A stretch of 64,000 nt of DNA, taken from Luteibacter yeojuensis (GTDB lineage Bacteria; Pseudomonadota; Gammaproteobacteria; Xanthomonadales; Rhodanobacteraceae). The DNA lies in the NCBI RefSeq assembly GCF_000964085.1, contig NZ_JZRB01000007.1, positions 1-64,000 of the forward strand. Direction: 5' to 3'. Made by a program: the position numbers and the translations under genes. Numbering within the stretch: the stretch's first letter is position 1; the number at the start of each line of letters is the position of its first letter. The notes under the pieces are model-generated. The model did not search any database. It worked only from the letters and a program-made list of their open reading frames with translations, and had not been told where the DNA came from. This document shows positions 11,237 through 22,538 of the stretch, piece by piece.

Positions 11237-11269
11237 TAAAAAAACCCCGCCGTGAGGCGGGGTTTTTGG
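11237..11269. terminator. Bidirectional terminator between pdxJ and the exbD genes
   Basis: An AAAACCCCGCC / GGCGGGGTTTT stem with a GTGA loop, A-rich on the left and T-rich on the right, serves both the rightward pdxJ transcript and the leftward tonB-exbBD transcript. Confidence 0.9.
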
Positions 11270-11292
11270 TCTTACCGGACAGACCTGATCGG

Positions 11293-11700
11293 TTACTGCG
11301 CGTTGACGAAACCGATCTTGGTCAGGCCCTGGCCCTTGGCGTCGGAAAGCACGCGTGCCACGACCTCGTACTGTGCCGCGTCATCCGCGTCGATCTGCAG
11401 TTCCGGCTGGTTGGACTGCTGGGCGATCACCGCGATCTGGGCGCGGAGGCCCAGCTCGTCGACCGGCGTATCGTTCCAGTACAGCGAACCATCCTGGCGG
11501 ATCTGCAGCCGGACGGGATCCGGCGGGTTTTCTGGGTTCACGATGTTCGGATTCGGCTGCGGAAGATCGATCTTGATCTTATGCGACAGCATCGGAGCCG
11601 TGATCATGAAGATGATCAGGAGCACCAGCATCACGTCGACGAGCGGCGTGACGTTGATGTCGGCCATCGGGCCACCAGAGTTGCCTGAGCTGAATGCCAT
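11293..11700 (-). CDS. exbD2: ExbD-type biopolymer transport protein (second copy)
   Basis: A 135-residue ExbD/TolR-family protein: short cytoplasmic N-terminus (GGPMADINVTPLVDVMLVLLI), one transmembrane helix carrying the proton-path aspartate (LVDVMLVLLIIF), and a periplasmic domain that contacts TonB. With ExbB it forms the proton-driven motor that energises TonB-dependent outer-membrane receptors. It is the last gene of the leftward unit, five bases after the first exbD copy, with which it is about half identical by eye. Two ExbD copies behind one ExbB are typical of Xanthomonas and relatives, where the second can be needed for only some substrates. Confidence 0.92.
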   Translation of the reverse strand: MAFSSGNSGGPMADINVTPLVDVMLVLLIIFMITAPMLSHKIKIDLPQPNPNIVNPENPPDPVRLQIRQDGSLYWNDTPVDELGLRAQIAVIAQQSNQPELQIDADDAAQYEVVARVLSDAKGQGLTKIGFVNAQ

Positions 11701-11705
11701 GTTCG

Positions 11706-12119
11706 TTACTCCTTGCCAGTCGACATGAAGCCGACGTGGACCATGCCGGCGTCCTTGGCATCGCCAAGGATCTTCTTCACCACCTTGTACTCGGTGGTGC
11801 GGTCGGCGCGGATCTGGAGTTCCGGCTGCGGCGACTTCGCCGCCGCAACCGCGAACTGGGCCTTCAGTTCAGCCTCGCTGACTTCGTTGTCATTGAGGAA
11901 GTACGTACCGTCCGGCTTGACCGCGAGATCCATCGGCTCGACCGGGGTGTCATCCTTAACGTTCGGATTCGCCTTCGGCAGGTCGATCTGGACCTTATGG
12001 GACATCAGTGGCGCCGTGATCATGAAGATGATCAGCAGAACCAGCATCACGTCGACGAGCGGCGTGACGTTGATTTCCGACATCGGCCCACCGGAGTTGC
12101 CCCCGCTGCTCATAGCCAT
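11706..12119 (-). CDS. exbD1: ExbD-type biopolymer transport protein (first copy)
   Basis: A 137-residue ExbD with the same architecture: GGPMSEINVTPLVDVMLVLLI at the cytoplasm-membrane junction, a single helix with the functional Asp, and a periplasmic domain with the ELQIRADRTTEYKVVKKILGDAKDAG segment characteristic of the family. It is separated from exbB by 22 bases. It probably assembles as a dimer inside an ExbB pentamer. Confidence 0.93.
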   Translation of the reverse strand: MAMSSGGNSGGPMSEINVTPLVDVMLVLLIIFMITAPLMSHKVQIDLPKANPNVKDDTPVEPMDLAVKPDGTYFLNDNEVSEAELKAQFAVAAAKSPQPELQIRADRTTEYKVVKKILGDAKDAGMVHVGFMSTGKE

Positions 12120-12141
12120 GGGTCAATTCCTCTAGCGATTC

Positions 12142-12888
12142 TTACTTCGTGCCTTCGACACGGGCGCCGGTGGCGAAGAAGTCGTGCAGGTCGTGCGCGA
12201 ATTCGTCGAACTGGGCGTAGGTCAGGCGGTTCGAGCGCATGAAGAAGTTGTACGCAAGCACGGCCGGGATAGCGGTGAACAGACCGAACGCGGTCATGAT
12301 CAGCGCCTCACCGACGGGGCCGGCGACCTTGTCCATCGACGCGGAGCCCGAAGCGGCGATACCGATCAGCGCGTGGTAGATACCCCACACCGTACCGAGA
12401 AGACCGATGAACGGGGCCGACGAACCGACCGTGGCGAGCAGGGTCAGGCCGCCTTCGAGGCGCAGGCTCTCGCGAGCCACGGCCTGGCGAAGGGCGCGGT
12501 CGATGAATTCCGAACGCGACAGCGATTCGGCGAGGCGACCGCCAGCAGCCTGCTGGTGGTGGGCAACGGCCGAGGCGGCGTCGAGCGCGATCTTCGAGAA
12601 CGGTTCGCCCTTCGGCTGCTCTTCGAGCATGCGAATGGCTTCCTGGGTCGACTGGGTGTTCCAGAAGCCCTGGATCACCTTGTCGGCGCGCGAACGCACC
12701 AGGCTGTTACGGATGAAGTTGGCGACGATGAAGTACCACGACAGGATCGACATCGCGACCAGCACCACGAACACAATCCAACCAAGTGCGTCGAAATTGT
12801 GGATGAGGTGGTCGAAGCCCATCTGCTTGAGGGCGTCGGCATTGGAGTTACCTGCCGGAGCAGGCTGAGCGGAGGTGTCTTGCAACAT
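12142..12888 (-). CDS. exbB: ExbB-type proton channel / motor protein
   Basis: A 248-residue MotA/TolQ/ExbB-family inner-membrane protein with three predicted helices (about residues 35-55, 150-175 and 195-220). Characteristic stretches are GLTLLATVGSSAPFIGLLGTVWGIYHAL and PVGEALIMTAFGLFTAIPAVLAYN, the two helices lining the channel. It forms the stator with the ExbD proteins and passes proton-motive force to TonB. An N-terminal 20-residue segment rich in Ala/Pro/Gln resembles the Xanthomonas form. Confidence 0.95.
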   Translation of the reverse strand: MLQDTSAQPAPAGNSNADALKQMGFDHLIHNFDALGWIVFVVLVAMSILSWYFIVANFIRNSLVRSRADKVIQGFWNTQSTQEAIRMLEEQPKGEPFSKIALDAASAVAHHQQAAGGRLAESLSRSEFIDRALRQAVARESLRLEGGLTLLATVGSSAPFIGLLGTVWGIYHALIGIAASGSASMDKVAGPVGEALIMTAFGLFTAIPAVLAYNFFMRSNRLTYAQFDEFAHDLHDFFATGARVEGTK

Positions 12889-12944
12889 AACGCTACCCTT
12901 GGGAAGTCAAGCGTGAACTTAAAAAGTTATAAGCCGTGGGGGGC

Positions 12945-13607
12945 TTACAGCTGGTTTAGGTTGAACGTAACGGGGACACGTGCATAGCCTTCGACGGCCT
13001 GACCGCCTCGCTTGCCCGGGTTGAAACGCCAGTTCCTGGCCGCATCCTGCGCTGCCTTGTCCAGTTCGCGGAAACCGCTCGACTGGTCGACCTGGATGTC
13101 TTTCGGCGTACCGTCGACTGCCACGAGGACCAGAAGTACCACCGTACCTTCATGCCGCTGGCGAACCGCCTGCGGCGGATACTTTGGCGGGTTGCGCTGA
13201 CGGTACGACAGATTTTCGCTAGGCGCGATATCCGCGGGCGGAGCCGGGGGCGCGGGAGGCGCCGGCGGCGGTGCCGGAACGGGATTCGAGCTCGCCTCTT
13301 CAACAGCCGGCGGCGGCGGAGCCGGCGGCGGCGGTGTCGGCGGCGGCTTCACCTGCTGGATGATTTTCGGCGGCGGCTGCTTCGGGGGTTCCGGCGGCGG
13401 CGGCGGGGGCGGCGGGGGCGGCGGCGGCGGTTCGATGAAGTCGACCTGCACAACCTTATCCGTCTTCTTCTCCTGGGACTTGGGCGGCGCCATGGGCGCG
13501 ACCAAGACCAGGAAAGCGAACGAATGCAGCGCGATGGCTACTGCCAACGCACTTGTGCGCCCCCAACTGAACGGCGCTTGGCCGGTTGATTCGTTACTTG
13601 AGGCCAT
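12945..13607 (-). CDS. tonB: TonB energy-transducing protein
   Basis: A 220-residue protein anchored by one N-terminal helix (residues about 17-37), with a Pro-rich periplasmic spacer that includes thirteen consecutive prolines (about residues 59-71) and many PP/PA repeats, then a C-terminal TonB domain (YPPQAVRQRHEGTVVLLVLV and WRFNPGKRGGQAVEGYARVPVTF) that grips the TonB box of outer-membrane receptors. First gene of the tonB-exbB-exbD-exbD unit. The upstream 190 bases include two TTGCATA direct repeats on the minus strand, but I saw no convincing Fur box. The length and strong proline content match Lysobacterales TonB. Confidence 0.95.
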   Translation of the reverse strand: MASSNESTGQAPFSWGRTSALAVAIALHSFAFLVLVAPMAPPKSQEKKTDKVVQVDFIEPPPPPPPPPPPPPEPPKQPPPKIIQQVKPPPTPPPPAPPPPAVEEASSNPVPAPPPAPPAPPAPPADIAPSENLSYRQRNPPKYPPQAVRQRHEGTVVLLVLVAVDGTPKDIQVDQSSGFRELDKAAQDAARNWRFNPGKRGGQAVEGYARVPVTFNLNQL

Positions 13608-13798
13608 CAGTCACTATCAAGAGCTAATCAAGCGGAAGTGAGCCCGCTGCTTCCCGGCGCTCGGCGGTTGACATTGCCTGAACGCAGGTTTATGCAAGCG
13701 GAAAATATGCAAGTTACACCAGCATATGGCGTTTGTATAGCACCTGAAGGGAAGATTTATGGCTTGCCACAAGCCCCCCTTCCGGCACTTACAACGCC

Positions 13799-15097
13799 TT
13801 ACTGGTTACCTGCGGTTTTCAACCAGGCGTTGGCCTTGGCAGACGTCTCAGGATCCTGCGCCGCGAGCTTCATGTCCGCGATAGCACCCTGCTTGTTCTT
13901 CTGACCACGCTTGGCTTCCGCGCGCACCATATAGGCCTGGCCCTTATGCTGCACGCCCTTGCTGATGGCGTCCGTCGCTGCCTTTTCGGCCGCGGCGTAT
14001 TTGTTTTCCTGGAGGTTCACGCGGGCCAGCTTGAGGGCTGGCTCGCCGTTCGTCGCGACCTTGGCAGCCTCGGTGTAGGCGCCAACGGCACTGTTCATGT
14101 CGTCGCTGGTGACATACGAATCACCCAGCAGGTTGTAGTTGTCGCCGGTCTTCTGGACGACGCCCTTGTCCATGCCTTCCTTGATGATGGCGGCGGCCTT
14201 CTGGGCGTTGCCCTTCTGGCGGGCTTCGTTTTCCTGGCCGTCGATCAGGTAGACCTTGGCGAAATTGACGTACTGCTTTTCATCCTTGATGGCGCCGGCC
14301 GTGTGGGCCTTCTCCATCAGCGCGATGGCTTCCGGGTACTTCTGCGCCTGGATGAGGGCCGACGACGCGTTGTTCAGCGCGGTGGCATCGTTCGGGTTCT
14401 TGGTCACTTCATCGGTGGCCATCTGGGCGGCCTTGTCGCCCTGGCCGGTTTCCGAGTAGCTGGCCATCAGGATCTGGTCCCACGCCGGCTGCGGCTTGGC
14501 ATCGGGCATCGACTTCGCCTTGGTGATGGCGGCGATGGCTTCCGGGTACTTCTCGAGGCGGTAATCGATGTTGCCCTCGAGGCCGTAGGAATCAGCCGTT
14601 TCCTTCTTGCCTTCGCTGCGCCACTCCTGCAGCGACTGCAGCGCCGGCGCGTACTGCTCGTCGGCGACGAGGAACTGGGTGTACATGTACTTGAGCTGGA
14701 AGTACGTGTCGTTCGGCATGACGCCGATATCGAGCGCCTGCTTGAGCTGCGCGATGGCGCCCTTAACGTCGCCGTCGTTGTACTTCATGTTCGCAAGGCC
14801 CTGCAGCGCGAGCGCCTGGGCGTACTTGCTGCTCGTGCCCGAGCCATCGGCGAGCGGGGTAAGGATCTGCGTGGCCTTTTCCTTGTCGCCATTGTTGGCG
14901 GCATCGAGGCCTTCGTTCAGGGCCTTCTGGTCCTTCTCGCTCTTGAGGTCGAGCTTGGGTTCCTGGCGAGTGGCATTCGGATACAGCGCTTCTTTCTTGT
15001 CCGCCGGGGCTTTGTCTTTGGCAACGACAGCGCCGCTGGCGAGGGAAAGTGCGATCGCGACTGCGAACGCCAACTTGGAGAAGGAACCCTGTTTCAT
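13799..15097 (-). CDS. Periplasmic tetratricopeptide-repeat protein
   Basis: A 432-residue secreted protein of unknown precise role. Seen: a signal peptide with an AxA-type end (SGAVVAK, residues 21-27), followed by successive TPR-like helical hairpins such as ALALQGLANMKYNDGDVKGAIAQLKQALD, YGLEGNIDYRLEKYPEAIAAITKAK, ALNNASSALIQAQKYPEAIALMEKAH and AYMVRAEAKRGQKNKQGAIADMKLA. TPRs are protein-protein interaction scaffolds. Homologues occupy this place between gyrB and tonB in Lysobacterales; a role linked to the envelope or to TonB function is a guess from position. Confidence 0.85.
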   Translation of the reverse strand: MKQGSFSKLAFAVAIALSLASGAVVAKDKAPADKKEALYPNATRQEPKLDLKSEKDQKALNEGLDAANNGDKEKATQILTPLADGSGTSSKYAQALALQGLANMKYNDGDVKGAIAQLKQALDIGVMPNDTYFQLKYMYTQFLVADEQYAPALQSLQEWRSEGKKETADSYGLEGNIDYRLEKYPEAIAAITKAKSMPDAKPQPAWDQILMASYSETGQGDKAAQMATDEVTKNPNDATALNNASSALIQAQKYPEAIALMEKAHTAGAIKDEKQYVNFAKVYLIDGQENEARQKGNAQKAAAIIKEGMDKGVVQKTGDNYNLLGDSYVTSDDMNSAVGAYTEAAKVATNGEPALKLARVNLQENKYAAAEKAATDAISKGVQHKGQAYMVRAEAKRGQKNKQGAIADMKLAAQDPETSAKANAWLKTAGNQ

Positions 15098-15322
15098 TGA
15101 CTGCCCTCGGTTGATTGAGTCGTCGCACCAACGGTGCTTCGGGGGGACTAGAGAGGTTACCCTGTTTTTATTCCTAAGAACAAGTCGCAGTGCGTCAAAA
15201 AATAAGAGTCAAAACAATGACTTGTTAGAAAATAGTTGGCGCTTACGAATTAGGGGTGAATTTTGGCCCTTGAAAACCCTGTTTTCATCCACCCTACGCC
15301 CCCGCACGTCGTGGATACGAAA

Positions 15323-15358
15323 ACGCCCGGCTTCCTGCGAAGCCGGGCGTTTCTTTTA
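15323..15358 (-). terminator. Intrinsic terminator downstream of gyrB
   Basis: A perfect 11-bp stem (ACGCCCGGCTT / AAGCCGGGCGT) with a CCTGCG loop is flanked by A/T-rich runs on both sides. It lies 30 bases after the gyrB stop codon and should end the leftward dnaA-gyrB transcripts. The remaining 220 bases up to the TPR gene hold its promoter region and nothing else recognisable. Confidence 0.8.
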
Positions 15359-15380
15359 GCACGATTGAAACCGGGAGGTA

Positions 15381-18969
<3,589 letters not shown>

Positions 18970-19058
18970 TGCCCGCCTTTAGCCATGCCAGAACGAACGA
19001 CGCCGGGGTGTCGAAGACATCCCCGGCGTCGTGGGCCGAACTTTACCTTGCCGAGCGG

Positions 19059-20159
19059 TCAGAGGCGAAGCGGCATGACCACATGGCGTGCTTCATCGTT
19101 GCCCTCCTCCTGCAGGAGGCAACTGGACTGGGCATCACGCAGGTTCAGTCGAACCTTCTCGCCACGCAGGGCCCCAAGCGCATCGAGCAGGTAACCCACG
19201 TTGAAGCCCACGGCCAGGTCGCTGACCGCCGTCTCGGCTTCCACTTCTTCCTGGGCTTCTTCCTGTTCCGGGTTGTGAGCCACGATCTTGATGTGGCCCG
19301 GCTGCAGTTCCAGCTTGACGCCGCGATACTTCTCGTTGGAAAGGATGGCCGCGCGCTGCAGGGCGCTACGCAGCACGTCGCGCTCGATGGTGGCCGATTT
19401 ATCGGCGCCGAGCGGGATGACCGCCTCGTAATCCGGGAAACGGCCGTCGATGAGCTTCGACGTGAACTGGACGCCGCCGCGGCGGACGCGCAGGTGGTTA
19501 CGGCCAAACTCGAGCTCCACCGTGCCCTCGCCCGACTCAAACAGGCCGATGAGCTCGTTCACGCCTTTACGCGGGATGATGATCTGGCGGCGCGCCGACA
19601 CGGAGCTATCGAGGCGCGTTTCCTTCAGCGCCAGGCGGTGGCCATCGGTGGCCACGCAGCGCAGGGTGTGCTCCTGCAGATCGAGCAGCATGCCGTTGAG
19701 GTAATAGCGCACGTCCTGGTTCGCCATGGCGAAGGCCGTGCGCTCCATCAGGTCGCGCAGCACCTCTTCCGGCAGCGTGACGCGCTCGACCAGCTCGATT
19801 TCGTCGATCGTCGGGAATTCGGTGGCGGGCAGCGTGGCCAGCGTGAAGCGGCTGCGGCCGGCGTTCAGCGCGATGCGATCGCTGTTGAGCTTGATATCGA
19901 TCTTCGCGCCATCGGGCAGGGCGCGAACGATATCGAACAGCTTGCGTGCCGGGATGGTGATCTCACCTTCCTGTACGCCATCCGCCGCCGTGGTGGCCAC
20001 CATCTCGACTTCGAGATCGGTACCGGTGAAGGAAACCTCGCCACCGGAGGCGCGGACGAGGAGGTTCGCGAGCACCGGCAGGGTCTGGCGGCGTTCGACG
20101 ACACCCACCACCTGCTGCAGGGGCTTGAGCAGTACTTCCCTCTGGATGCTGAATTGCAT
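19059..20159 (-). CDS. dnaN: DNA polymerase III beta subunit (sliding clamp)
   Basis: A 366-residue ring-forming clamp that tethers polymerase III and other partners to DNA. Seen: the start MQFSIQREVLLKPLQQVVGVVERRQTLPVLANLL, the repeated three-domain pattern, and the C-terminal hydrophobic partner pocket region ending in VVMPLRL. It is transcribed leftward from the intergenic region shared with the dnaA 3' end, and its promoter should lie within the origin gap. Confidence 0.98.
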   Translation of the reverse strand: MQFSIQREVLLKPLQQVVGVVERRQTLPVLANLLVRASGGEVSFTGTDLEVEMVATTAADGVQEGEITIPARKLFDIVRALPDGAKIDIKLNSDRIALNAGRSRFTLATLPATEFPTIDEIELVERVTLPEEVLRDLMERTAFAMANQDVRYYLNGMLLDLQEHTLRCVATDGHRLALKETRLDSSVSARRQIIIPRKGVNELIGLFESGEGTVELEFGRNHLRVRRGGVQFTSKLIDGRFPDYEAVIPLGADKSATIERDVLRSALQRAAILSNEKYRGVKLELQPGHIKIVAHNPEQEEAQEEVEAETAVSDLAVGFNVGYLLDALGALRGEKVRLNLRDAQSSCLLQEEGNDEARHVVMPLRL

Positions 20160-20313
20160 GCGTCCCCTACTCCTGCTTTTAATGTTTTTAAGATTTATAT
20201 GGTGGTTGTAGTTAGGGCGGTGGATATCTTGAAAAGTGCTTTTTTCGTCTACTTTTCAATCATTTACTGATTTATATCTACTGCCAAACCACGACGGTTT
20301 CATGTGGGTGCTC

Positions 20314-20322
20314 TGTGGATAA
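20314..20322 (-). promoter_or_regulatory. DnaA box
   Basis: TGTGGATAA, the exact reverse complement of the consensus 9-mer TTATCCACA. Confidence 0.85.
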
Positions 20323-20359
20323 CTTCGAGGGTCGAAACCATCCTCTGTCCATGCACCTA

Positions 20360-20368
20360 TTATCCACA
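20360..20368 (+). promoter_or_regulatory. DnaA box
   Basis: TTATCCACA, an exact consensus DnaA 9-mer, six bases outside the 3' end of dnaA and facing the box at 20314. Confidence 0.85.
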
Positions 20369-20373
20369 GGTTC

Positions 20374-21747
20374 TCAGCCCGTCAAGATACGGATGAGCTG
20401 TTCCCAATCCTGTCGCATACGCACGTCTTTCTCGCAGAAGCCACGGATGGTGCGGCACGCATGCAGCACCGTCGTATGGTCGCGGCCGCCAAAGGCCTCG
20501 CCGATCTCGGGCAGGCTGTGCTCCGTCAGTTCCTTGGACAGGGCCATGGCCACCTGCCGCGGACGCGCCAGGGAGCGTACGCGGCGCTTGGAGAGCAGGT
20601 CGGACAGGCGCACCTGGTAATAGTCGGCCACCGTCTTCTGGATGTTCGGCACGGTGACCGCCTGCGCGTGCGTGTTCAGCAGGTCGCGCAGGGTCTCTTC
20701 GGCGAAATCGGTGGTGATGGCACGGCGATAGAAGTTGGCGCGGGCAGCGAGCGTGTTGAGCGCGCCCTCGAGGTCGCGCACGTTGGAGCGGATGCGGCGC
20801 GCGAGCAGCATCGCCACGTCCTCCGACAGCGCCATGTCCTTGTCGACAGCCTTCGAAAGCAGGATGGCCGCGCGCGTTTCGAAATCCGGTGGCTCGATGG
20901 CCACGGAGAGGCCCCACCCCAGTCGCGATTTCAGCCGCGGCTCGAGCTTGTCGAGCTCCTTGGGGTAGCGATCGCAGGTGAGGATGATCTGCTGCTTCGC
21001 CTCGAACAGCGCATTGAACGTATGGAAGAACTCTTCCTGCGTGGTGTCCTTGCCGGCGAAGAACTGGATATCGTCGATAAGCAGCGCATCCACCGAGCGG
21101 AAGCGGCGCTTGAAATCGTCCATGTTCTTTTGCTGCAGGGCCTTCACCATGCCGCTGACGAACTGCTCCGAACGCAGGTAGAGCACCTTCGCACCGGGGT
21201 TGTTCTGCAGCAGCAGGTTGCCAGCGGCGTGCATCAGGTGCGTCTTGCCCAGGCCAGTGCCGCCATAGAGAAGGAGTGGGTTGTAGGCGCGGCCGGGGTT
21301 CATGGCGACCTGCATCGCCGCCGCCTTGCCCAGCTGGTTCGACTTGCCTTCCACGAATGTCTCGAACGTGTAGTGCGGATCGAGGTTGTGCTGGTGCGGG
21401 GGCTCCGGTGCGACCGGCGCGTGCACGGCGGGCGTGGCCATGGGCGCCGCGGCCGCCGGCATGCTCGCGGCCACCGCCGATGCGGGCCGCGCGGGCGCCG
21501 GGCGGCCACCGTGCGAGCCCACTTCGAGGCGGACGGGCAGGGGGTGGCCGGCAAGGTGTTCGATGATCGCTTCGATGCGCACCAGGAACTGGCTGCGCAC
21601 GGTGTCGAGCGAATACGGGTTCGGCGCGTACAGGTACAGGCCCGTGCCGTCTTCCCGGGCCTGCAAGGGCATGAGCCAGGTATGGACGTCTTCGGGGCTC
21701 AATTCGCCATCAAGACGCTCGAGACAGCGCCTCCAGAGATCACTCAT
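20374..21747 (-). CDS. dnaA: Chromosomal replication initiator protein DnaA
   Basis: The 457-residue initiator that binds DnaA boxes and opens oriC. Seen: N-terminal domain I ([30 protein letters not shown]), an Ala/Pro-rich domain II linker (about residues 80-120), AAA+ domain III with Walker [10 protein letters not shown] (162-170) and Walker [11 protein letters not shown], and the domain IV DNA-binding signature [15 protein letters not shown] near the C-terminus. Upstream, TTTGCCACA at 21757-21765 is a one-mismatch DnaA box that could mediate autoregulation, which is inference. The gene is divergent from rpmH. Confidence 0.98.
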   Translation of the reverse strand: MSDLWRRCLERLDGELSPEDVHTWLMPLQAREDGTGLYLYAPNPYSLDTVRSQFLVRIEAIIEHLAGHPLPVRLEVGSHGGRPAPARPASAVAASMPAAAAPMATPAVHAPVAPEPPHQHNLDPHYTFETFVEGKSNQLGKAAAMQVAMNPGRAYNPLLLYGGTGLGKTHLMHAAGNLLLQNNPGAKVLYLRSEQFVSGMVKALQQKNMDDFKRRFRSVDALLIDDIQFFAGKDTTQEEFFHTFNALFEAKQQIILTCDRYPKELDKLEPRLKSRLGWGLSVAIEPPDFETRAAILLSKAVDKDMALSEDVAMLLARRIRSNVRDLEGALNTLAARANFYRRAITTDFAEETLRDLLNTHAQAVTVPNIQKTVADYYQVRLSDLLSKRRVRSLARPRQVAMALSKELTEHSLPEIGEAFGGRDHTTVLHACRTIRGFCEKDVRMRQDWEQLIRILTG

Positions 21748-21874
21748 CGGGTATTCTTTGCCACAGCGTGAAGGGGCGCTTGCGCGCGGGGTGGACGATG
21801 AAGTCTACCAGCCTTCCGCCCCGCCCTCGGTGCCTGCCCAGCTCGGCCGCCGCTGTCATCGTCTGGCCAAGCGC

Positions 21875-21904
21875 TTGACATCCCTCGTGAATGTCCCGCA
21901 TACT
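21875..21904 (+). promoter_or_regulatory. Sigma-70-type promoter of rpmH-rnpA
   Basis: A perfect TTGACA -35 box, an 18-base spacer and CATACT as -10 lie 39 bases before the rpmH start codon. No competing element of similar quality is visible in the 195-base dnaA-rpmH gap. Confidence 0.7.
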
Positions 21905-21942
21905 TTTGGGCCAATTTTTATCTTCACCCGGATGTTAGCGCC

Positions 21943-22077
21943 ATGAAGCGTACTTACCAGCCCAGCAAGCTCAAGCGCGCCCGTACCCACGGCTTCCGCG
22001 CCCGCATGGCCACGGCCGACGGCCGCAAGATCCTCAACGCGCGCCGCGCGAAGGGTCGCAAGCGCCTCATCCCGTAA
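21943..22077 (+). CDS. rpmH: 50S ribosomal protein bL34
   Basis: A 44-residue, very basic ribosomal protein. It begins [18 protein letters not shown] and ends [11 protein letters not shown], the whole family pattern. It is the first gene of the rightward rpmH-rnpA-yidC-mnmE series, with rnpA starting 14 bases after its stop codon. Confidence 0.98.
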   Translation: MKRTYQPSKLKRARTHGFRARMATADGRKILNARRAKGRKRLIP

Positions 22078-22091
22078 GCGGCTCGCCGGTC

Positions 22092-22472
22092 GTGCGTGCC
22101 GCAGCCCTGCCGCGCGATGCGCGGCTTCGCCGCGCCGCCGACTTCGCCGCCTTGCGAAATGTCAGCGGTCGCCTCGGCGGCCGCTGTTTTCTTTTGCGCT
22201 TCGGAAATAACTCGGCGGGCACAGCCCGGCTTGGCCTGGCGATCTCCAAGCGCTGCTCCAAGCGTGCCGTCGATCGGAACCGCATCAAGCGCCTCGCCCG
22301 CGAGGCGTTTCGTCGTGCCCGGCCCGAGCTGCCGCACGTCGACATCCTCGTCATGGCCCGCGATTGCGCGGTCGAGGCCCCCGGCGACGCCCTCCTGGCG
22401 GAGCTCGATGCCCTCCTCCGACGCATCCGGCCGTTGAAGCGCGAGGGTGCCGACGGCACAATCGCGCGTTGA
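22092..22472 (+). CDS. rnpA: Ribonuclease P protein component
   Basis: The 126-residue basic protein subunit that helps the RNase P RNA cleave tRNA 5' leaders. Seen: the RNR signature region KRAVDRNRIKRLAREAFR and the upstream GLAISKRCSKRAVDRN strand-helix. The start is GTG. Compact spacing with rpmH is conserved across bacteria. The gap to yidC is only 66 bases and contains no yidD reading frame, although many genomes carry yidD there. Confidence 0.95.
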   Translation: MRAAALPRDARLRRAADFAALRNVSGRLGGRCFLLRFGNNSAGTARLGLAISKRCSKRAVDRNRIKRLAREAFRRARPELPHVDILVMARDCAVEAPGDALLAELDALLRRIRPLKREGADGTIAR

Positions 22473-22538
22473 CCTCTTTCCTGCCCGTCCTGCCGTCCTC
22501 ATATCGGCCGCGGTGCCTAACGGATCTGGCTTAAGCTA

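Larger units (their letters stand above)
20160..20373. other. oriC: Probable chromosomal replication origin (oriC) in the dnaA-dnaN gap
   Basis: This 214-base gap has an unusually AT-rich left half (20165-20285, with TTTTTAAGATTTATAT and CAATCATTTACTGATTTATA), which could unwind, and two perfect DnaA boxes on the right, in opposite orientation and 46 bases apart. A degenerate box (GGTGGATAT, two mismatches) lies at 20219-20227. Gene directions diverge on either side. The site is inferred from these signals; GC skew was not computed. Confidence 0.7.

Noticed and set aside
13608-13798. Fur box or iron-regulated promoter ahead of tonB
   Set aside because: Only two TTGCATA direct repeats seen; no 19-bp Fur-like palindrome.
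21757-21765. DnaA box upstream of dnaA (TTTGCCACA)
   Set aside because: One mismatch and isolated; noted with dnaA but not listed as a separate feature.
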